Source of the DNA: DATJGR01 sp041739525 | GTDB lineage: Bacteria > Pseudomonadota > Gammaproteobacteria > Pseudomonadales > Azotimanducaceae | NCBI GenBank assembly: GCA_041739525.1 | Contig: JBGSNQ010000096.1 | Coordinates: 1 to 64,000, forward strand | Reading direction: 5' to 3' | DNA length: 64,000 nucleotides | Part shown: positions 60,160-64,000 of the stretch, in pieces | Layout: every line of letters starts with the position of its first letter | Numbering within the stretch: the stretch's first letter is position 1 | The notes under the pieces: generated by a model | Database searches by the model: none | Seen by the model: only the letters and a program-made list of their open reading frames with translations | What the model was told of the DNA's origin: nothing | Made by a program: the position numbers and the translations under genes

Positions 60160-60221
60160 CGAGTGGCTCCATTCCGGTGAGATGAGAATGGCCCAACTCT
60201 AACGAATGGCCTGTTCTTTTA

Positions 60222-60238
60222 CTAGAACATGATTCTAG
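60222..60238. promoter_or_regulatory. Candidate TetR operator between acyl-CoA dehydrogenase and regulator
   Basis: CTAGAA (60222-60227) and TTCTAG (60233-60238) are inverted copies five bases apart, in the only AT-rich part of the 95-base divergent gap, 17 bases before the TetR start. This is the expected place of a TetR-type operator. The flanks ACTAGAACATGATTCTAGAT are nearly symmetric too. Confidence 0.55.
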
Positions 60239-60254
60239 ATTAGGATTCTTCTCG

Positions 60255-60857
60255 ATGGCCAAACAACCCAAGCCGAGAGCGACCACGCCGGCGCGCCGCG
60301 CAACGATCCTCAAGGCGGCGCTCGACTGTTTCATCGGGCAGGGCGTAGAAGCGACGACGATCGACGACATCCGCCGCGCATCGGGCAGCAGCATCGGCAG
60401 CCTGTATCACCACTTCGGCAACAAAGAAGGCATCGCGGCCGGCCTCTTCATCGACGGCATTCAACGGCTGAACGCTGATCTGTTGCGCAAGCTGAAGCGC
60501 TGCAAGAGTGCCGAGCAGAGCGTGCGAACCGTCGTCACCCAATACTCCGATTGGGTGACGGCGCATCGAGACATCGCTCGTTATCTATTGAATTCGCGGG
60601 ATATTGCATTCCCACCCGACACGAAGGATCAACTCCGCGAGATCCATCGTGTCTACATCACCGAGGTGTTCCGCTGGTTCGGTCCGTTCGTGCGCGACGG
60701 TGATATGAAGGCGCTGCCGATCGAAACGTACGTGCCGATCATCTCCGGGCCGATTCAGGACTACACGCGCTACTGGCTGGCGGGGCAGGTGAAGGAGTCG
60801 CCCGCGAAGATGAAGAACGTGTTTGCCGACGCGGCGTGGAACGCGGTGCGGGGGTAG
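60255..60857 (+). CDS. TetR-family regulator
   Basis: A 200-residue regulator. The helix-turn-helix is ILKAALDCFIGQGVEATTIDDIRRASGSSIGSLYHHFGNKEGIAAGLF (about residues 16-63). The ligand domain is alpha-helical. It is divergent from the acyl-CoA dehydrogenase pair and most likely controls it. The ATG at 60255 starts a basic leader MAKQPKPRATTPARR. Confidence 0.93.
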   Translation: MAKQPKPRATTPARRATILKAALDCFIGQGVEATTIDDIRRASGSSIGSLYHHFGNKEGIAAGLFIDGIQRLNADLLRKLKRCKSAEQSVRTVVTQYSDWVTAHRDIARYLLNSRDIAFPPDTKDQLREIHRVYITEVFRWFGPFVRDGDMKALPIETYVPIISGPIQDYTRYWLAGQVKESPAKMKNVFADAAWNAVRG

Positions 60858-60872
60858 CGCATCGGGTCACTG

Positions 60873-60898
60873 GCGGCGCGAATTCATCACCGCGCCGC
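60873..60898. terminator. GC-rich hairpin between convergent genes
   Basis: GCGGCGCG (60873-60880) and CGCGCCGC (60891-60898) pair fully around a ten-base loop, between the ends of the TetR gene and the YeiH gene. It may stop transcription from both sides; no strong T-tract is present. Confidence 0.45.
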
Positions 60899-60921
60899 AA
60901 GACATCCGTTAGATCGGCTCG

Positions 60922-61944
60922 TTAGAGCGAGAGGGCCGTTAGAACTGCGGCCGCCAGGAACACCGTCTCTCCGAACATCAGCACAATGGGCTTCCAACCC
61001 ACCGTCGAGAGTTTCTTGAACGACGTTTTGACGCCGAGTGCTGCAATTGAAGTGATGAGGCAGGCGCGGGAGAGATCGGCGCACGCGGACGATACGGCCT
61101 GCGACACGATGCCCGTACTGTTGACGAGCACCAGCACGACGAACGCCACCAGGAAAGCGGGCAGGGCAGGCGCGCCGGCATTCGCAGCACCGCGTCGGCG
61201 AAAGAGCAACGACACCGCGAGTGCAACCGGCGCAAGCATCGCGACGCGCGTGAGCTTTACGATGGTGGACATGTCGCCGGCTTCCGGCGACACCATGTAA
61301 CCCGCGCCGACCACCTGAGCCACATCGTGAATGGTGCCGCCGAAGAATATGCCGGTGTGCACCGTGTCGAGGCCGAACAGCGACGCCAGTATCGGGTACA
61401 CGACCATCGCGATGGTGGACAGCGCCGTGACACCGACGACGGTGACGAGCGTTTGTTCCTCGCTGCGTTCGTGTCGCGGCAGCACCGACGACAGTGCGAG
61501 TGCCGCGGACGCACCGCAGATGGCCACTGCGCCGCCGGTCAGCACGCCGAAGTCGCTGCGCAATCCGAGCACGCGCGCGAAGCCCCAACCGAACACGATC
61601 GTTGCGACCAGGCCGCCGAGAATCAGCGCAAACGTGGCGCCGCCGAGTCCGTACATCTGCTCCAGCGTGATGCGCGCGCCGAGCAACGCTACACCTGTGC
61701 GCAGGATGCTTCGCGAAGCGAACTCGATGCCGGCCACGCACGCGCCGTCCTCAGAAAGATGATTGAACGCCATCCCGAGCAGCAGCGCGTAAAGCATCAC
61801 GGGGCCACCGTAGTGATCGGATACGAACGCGGACGCGAGGCCCACCGTTACCGCAAGCAGCACGCCGGGTCCAACCGAAGCGGCGCGCCGCCAGGGCGTC
61901 GTCGTTAGATCGTTGGTTGCGTCAGCTGCCGTTTCCGCGCTCAT
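60922..61944 (-). CDS. YeiH/UPF0324 family membrane protein (putative sulfate exporter)
   Basis: A 340-residue protein with about ten helices. The family pattern is GVALLGARITLEQMYGLGG, GGAVAICGASAALALSSVLP and FGLDTVHTGIFFGGTIHDVAQVVGAGYMVS, with a late ALGVKTSFKKLSTVGWKPIVLMFGET. Family members have been proposed to export sulfate or sulfite formed from sulfonates. It begins seven bases after a TauD-type dioxygenase, a fitting partner that would release sulfite. Confidence 0.9.
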   Translation of the reverse strand: MSAETAADATNDLTTTPWRRAASVGPGVLLAVTVGLASAFVSDHYGGPVMLYALLLGMAFNHLSEDGACVAGIEFASRSILRTGVALLGARITLEQMYGLGGATFALILGGLVATIVFGWGFARVLGLRSDFGVLTGGAVAICGASAALALSSVLPRHERSEEQTLVTVVGVTALSTIAMVVYPILASLFGLDTVHTGIFFGGTIHDVAQVVGAGYMVSPEAGDMSTIVKLTRVAMLAPVALAVSLLFRRRGAANAGAPALPAFLVAFVVLVLVNSTGIVSQAVSSACADLSRACLITSIAALGVKTSFKKLSTVGWKPIVLMFGETVFLAAAVLTALSL

Positions 61945-61951
61945 GCGTACC

Positions 61952-62779
61952 TCAGGCAGCCGCGTGCAGGTCCACTCCGACGGCCGACACCCGCTCGCCG
62001 TAACGCGATTCCGGGAAGTAGTCCCAGCACGCGTGATGCTGCGTCGCCACGTTGTCCCACATCACCAGCGTGTTCGGTTCCCACTTCACGCGGCACTGGA
62101 GAAGCGGCGTTGCTTCGATGTGATGGAAGAACATTTCGAGCAGGTGCCGCTGCTCGAGGCCTTTCACACCCTTGAGATGCGTGGTGAAGCCGCGGTTCAC
62201 GAACAGGACCGGGCGGCCCGTATCTGGATGCGCGACTACCACCGGATGTTCGGTGCGGTTGTACTGCGTGCCGGCGGGCGGTTCGATGCCGTACGTACCC
62301 TTCCACGGCAGTGCGCCGTCGTGGACCGCCGTCAGCGATGCGGCCAGCGCTTTCACCGGGTCGGACAACAACTCGTACGCGAGGTACATGTTTGCGAACA
62401 CCGTGTCGCCCCCGCCGCATTCCGGAACTTCGGTGATGTACAACATCGACGCAGAGATGGGGTTGCGGTCGCACGAAACGTCCGTATGCCAACCTTCGCC
62501 GGCCGTGTACTTCGACTGCGCGTTGGTACGCACGTCGAGCACTTCCTTGTCTTCGCAGCGGGTCAGCGCATGGCGCTGCAGCGTGCCCGTGCCGAAATGC
62601 GCGCATACGCGCTTGTGCTGCTCGCGCGTCAGCTTCTGGTCGCGGAATACGAGCACCGCGCGTTCGTTGAGCAACGCCTTCACGGCGTCCAGGGTGCCTG
62701 CGTCGGCGGTTGCAAGGTCGAGAGCGCGGAGCTCCGAGCCGGTTTTCGGGGTGATCGTCGAGTGTCTGAGTGTGGCCAT
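61952..62779 (-). CDS. TauD/TfdA-family 2-oxoglutarate-dependent dioxygenase
   Basis: A 275-residue Fe(II) dioxygenase. The metal ligands are H98 and D100 in GWHTDVSC and a distal His at 248 in WDNVATQHHAC, with the oxoglutarate Arg in ESRYGERVS (about 259-263). It begins ATLRHSTITPKTGSELRALDL. TauD-type enzymes split sulfonates or ether acids with loss of sulfite or glyoxylate. Cotranscription with a YeiH exporter supports an organosulfur substrate; this is inferred. A TetR gene is divergent. Confidence 0.92.
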   Translation of the reverse strand: MATLRHSTITPKTGSELRALDLATADAGTLDAVKALLNERAVLVFRDQKLTREQHKRVCAHFGTGTLQRHALTRCEDKEVLDVRTNAQSKYTAGEGWHTDVSCDRNPISASMLYITEVPECGGGDTVFANMYLAYELLSDPVKALAASLTAVHDGALPWKGTYGIEPPAGTQYNRTEHPVVVAHPDTGRPVLFVNRGFTTHLKGVKGLEQRHLLEMFFHHIEATPLLQCRVKWEPNTLVMWDNVATQHHACWDYFPESRYGERVSAVGVDLHAAA

Positions 62780-62922
62780 GATTCTCCCGGTGTCATGTGC
62801 AAGTGCGGAGGGGATGCTATTCGTACAAAACAGCTTAATCAAGTGGTTTTTAACATGCGATCGAGCGGGTATGATTTCCGCTGTTTAGAAGGCCCCGTCT
62901 TGAGCGGAAGGAGTATCGAACG

Positions 62923-63573
62923 ATGGCGAGAACACACTCTTCGAAAGCCGCCGATGAACCGGGTGCACGCGGCAGCAAGGGCGACCGCACGCGTCGCGCG
63001 ATCATCGACGCGGTCAACGACATCGTGGCGGTTGAGGGCATGTCCGCGGCGTCTCAGGAAAATGTGGCGCGCAGAGTCGGCATTTCGCAGAGCGCGTTGC
63101 GGCACCACTATCCGACGAAGGACACGCTCGTGCGTGCCGTGGTCGATGACCAGCTCGTGTTGTTCCGCACAGGAATGGAACGTTTGATGCTCGAGCCTTC
63201 CGGCACGCCGGCCAAACGTCTAGCGCGCATGATCGATTCGCACTTCGAACGCGTGGCGACGCATAGCGAAGCGCTGACGTTCGAGGTTTATGCGCATTGG
63301 GCGCGTGATGCGCAGGCGCGCAAGCCGGCGCATGAGTGGTTCGAGTGGCTCGCGGCCCACTACGCGGAACTGATTCATGCGATCCGTCCGAAGCTCGCGG
63401 CGGAGGAGTGCCGCGAGCGCGCGCTGCAGATCATCACGTTGTGCCTTGGGGCATGGACTACGCTGAGCCATTCGCGGCCACTGCTGACGGAGCGCTCGGC
63501 GCTCAAAGTGCGGCAGGGTCTGCAGCGCGGTGTCGACAGTCTTCTCGGCGCCGGGTTGCCCTGGACTGAGTGA
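62923..63573 (+). CDS. TetR-family regulator
   Basis: A 216-residue regulator. The DNA-binding part is IIDAVNDIVAVEGMSAASQENVARRVGISQSALRHHYPTKDTLVRAVV (about residues 27-74). It is divergent from the TauD/YeiH operon with 143 bases between starts and probably controls it. No clear palindrome was found in that gap, which is AT-rich at 62815-62890. The ATG at 62923 follows the leader. Confidence 0.92.
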   Translation: MARTHSSKAADEPGARGSKGDRTRRAIIDAVNDIVAVEGMSAASQENVARRVGISQSALRHHYPTKDTLVRAVVDDQLVLFRTGMERLMLEPSGTPAKRLARMIDSHFERVATHSEALTFEVYAHWARDAQARKPAHEWFEWLAAHYAELIHAIRPKLAAEECRERALQIITLCLGAWTTLSHSRPLLTERSALKVRQGLQRGVDSLLGAGLPWTE

Positions 63574-63648
63574 CCCGATCAATCGCGCGAGTTGCCCACG
63601 CTTCCCCGCTTGCCATAGGCTCGTTCACTCGATTGGGGAAAGTCAGAC

Positions 63649-64000
63649 ATGCTGCCCGCACCAGTGGATCGCCGATTCGAATTCGTCTCATTCGGCTGGA
63701 TCGACTCCGCGCGGTCGTTCCTGACGACGTTCGTGGAATCGAACCCGGATTTGCGCCACGCAACGTATTCGATGTGCGAAGCATTCGACCACGCGCCGCC
63801 GAAGCTGGCAGGAGCGAACGGTGGCGTTGCGTGGTACTGGCGATTGCGCAATGGCGCGCTCGATGTCGGCGCCGGCGAGATCTCCGACGCAGATCTGAAC
63901 ATTCGCGGCGACTACCAGCACGTGTTGAGCATGGCGCAGGGTGTGAACGCCGCGGGGGAAGAGGCGCAACGGCGCGCGCGGCGCGAGTTCAGACATCGTG
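63649..64000 (+). CDS. Unrecognised protein, 3' end outside window
   Basis: From the ATG at 63649 (GGGGAAAG upstream) 117 codons are open to the edge. The text runs RFEFVSFGWIDSARSFLTTFV and later VAWYWRLRNGALDVGAGEISDADLNIRGDYQHVLSMAQ, which resembles the strand-helix rhythm of SCP2-type lipid-binding proteins. The match is weak, so no function is claimed. It is on the same strand as the TetR gene, 75 bases on. Confidence 0.6.
   Translation, partial: MLPAPVDRRFEFVSFGWIDSARSFLTTFVESNPDLRHATYSMCEAFDHAPPKLAGANGGVAWYWRLRNGALDVGAGEISDADLNIRGDYQHVLSMAQGVNAAGEEAQRRARREFRHR

Overview
The window is a GC-rich (about 60% by eye) bacterial chromosome segment, most likely from an environmental proteobacterium and probably a gammaproteobacterium. 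This is inferred from the succinylase-type dapD, the Bkd-type 2-oxoacid dehydrogenase, the HAE1 RND pump and the wealth of acyl-CoA, SDR, BVMO, LLM and CaiB enzymes typical of lipid- and steroid-degrading generalists. No rRNA, tRNA, CRISPR array or prophage was seen.

Layout. 1-7 kb: an MFS transporter running off the left edge, a decayed TetR gene, a small flavin-barrel/methyltransferase pair, a decayed DUF3592 gene, a beta-propeller protein, and an SDR plus APH-like kinase pair. 7-11 kb: a leftward acyltransferase/membrane protein/winged-helix operon, then a two-gene hot-dog dehydratase and a double carboxymuconolactone-decarboxylase-like protein. 11.2-11.8 kb: a peroxiredoxin-like gene whose redox motif reads TGA-P-F-C, with a hairpin just after the TGA; it is best explained as a selenoprotein. 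11.8-15 kb: a P-loop kinase, a YCII protein, a TetR remnant and a membrane-tethered response-regulator protein. 15-19 kb: a complete three-subunit molybdenum hydroxylase operon (FAD, 2Fe-2S and Mo subunits) followed by a MoaD/ThiS-like carrier. 19.2-23.5 kb: an RND efflux pair. 23.6-24 kb: a repeat element and a gene fragment.

24-34.7 kb: mixed metabolic genes (LLM oxidoreductase, BVMO, nitroreductase, NUDIX, MBL, dapD, cupin, DHFR-like, GNAT, transglutaminase, esterase), with a small two-gene retropepsin module of different codon use. 34.7-36.3 kb: a REP-associated tyrosine transposase with two inverted copies of a roughly 200-bp element beside it; the third copy is the one at 23.6 kb. 36.3-37.8 kb: an ArsR/SRPBCC/GST operon behind a perfect palindromic operator. 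37.9-41.2 kb: a CoA-transferase, a hydrolase and a thiolase. 41.4-45.9 kb: a stress and envelope group (CsbD, BON, small membrane protein, glycine-zipper lipoprotein, Crp/Fnr regulator).

46-49.7 kb: the bkdA1-bkdA2-bkdB operon, with tandem repeats at both internal gene junctions. The second is a 24-bp repeat that copies the E2 translation start six times. 49.7-57.8 kb: a DUF3750 lipoprotein, a hydrolase, an enoyl-CoA hydratase, an overlapping acetolactate-synthase-like/aldehyde dehydrogenase pair, folE, a GNAT and a methyltransferase. 57.8-64 kb: paired acyl-CoA dehydrogenases with a divergent TetR, and a YeiH exporter plus TauD-type dioxygenase with a divergent TetR; the window ends inside a small unrecognised gene.

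The strongest candidates for undescribed biology are the selenoprotein with its SECIS, the multiplied start-codon repeat before bkdB, and the transposase-associated repeat family.
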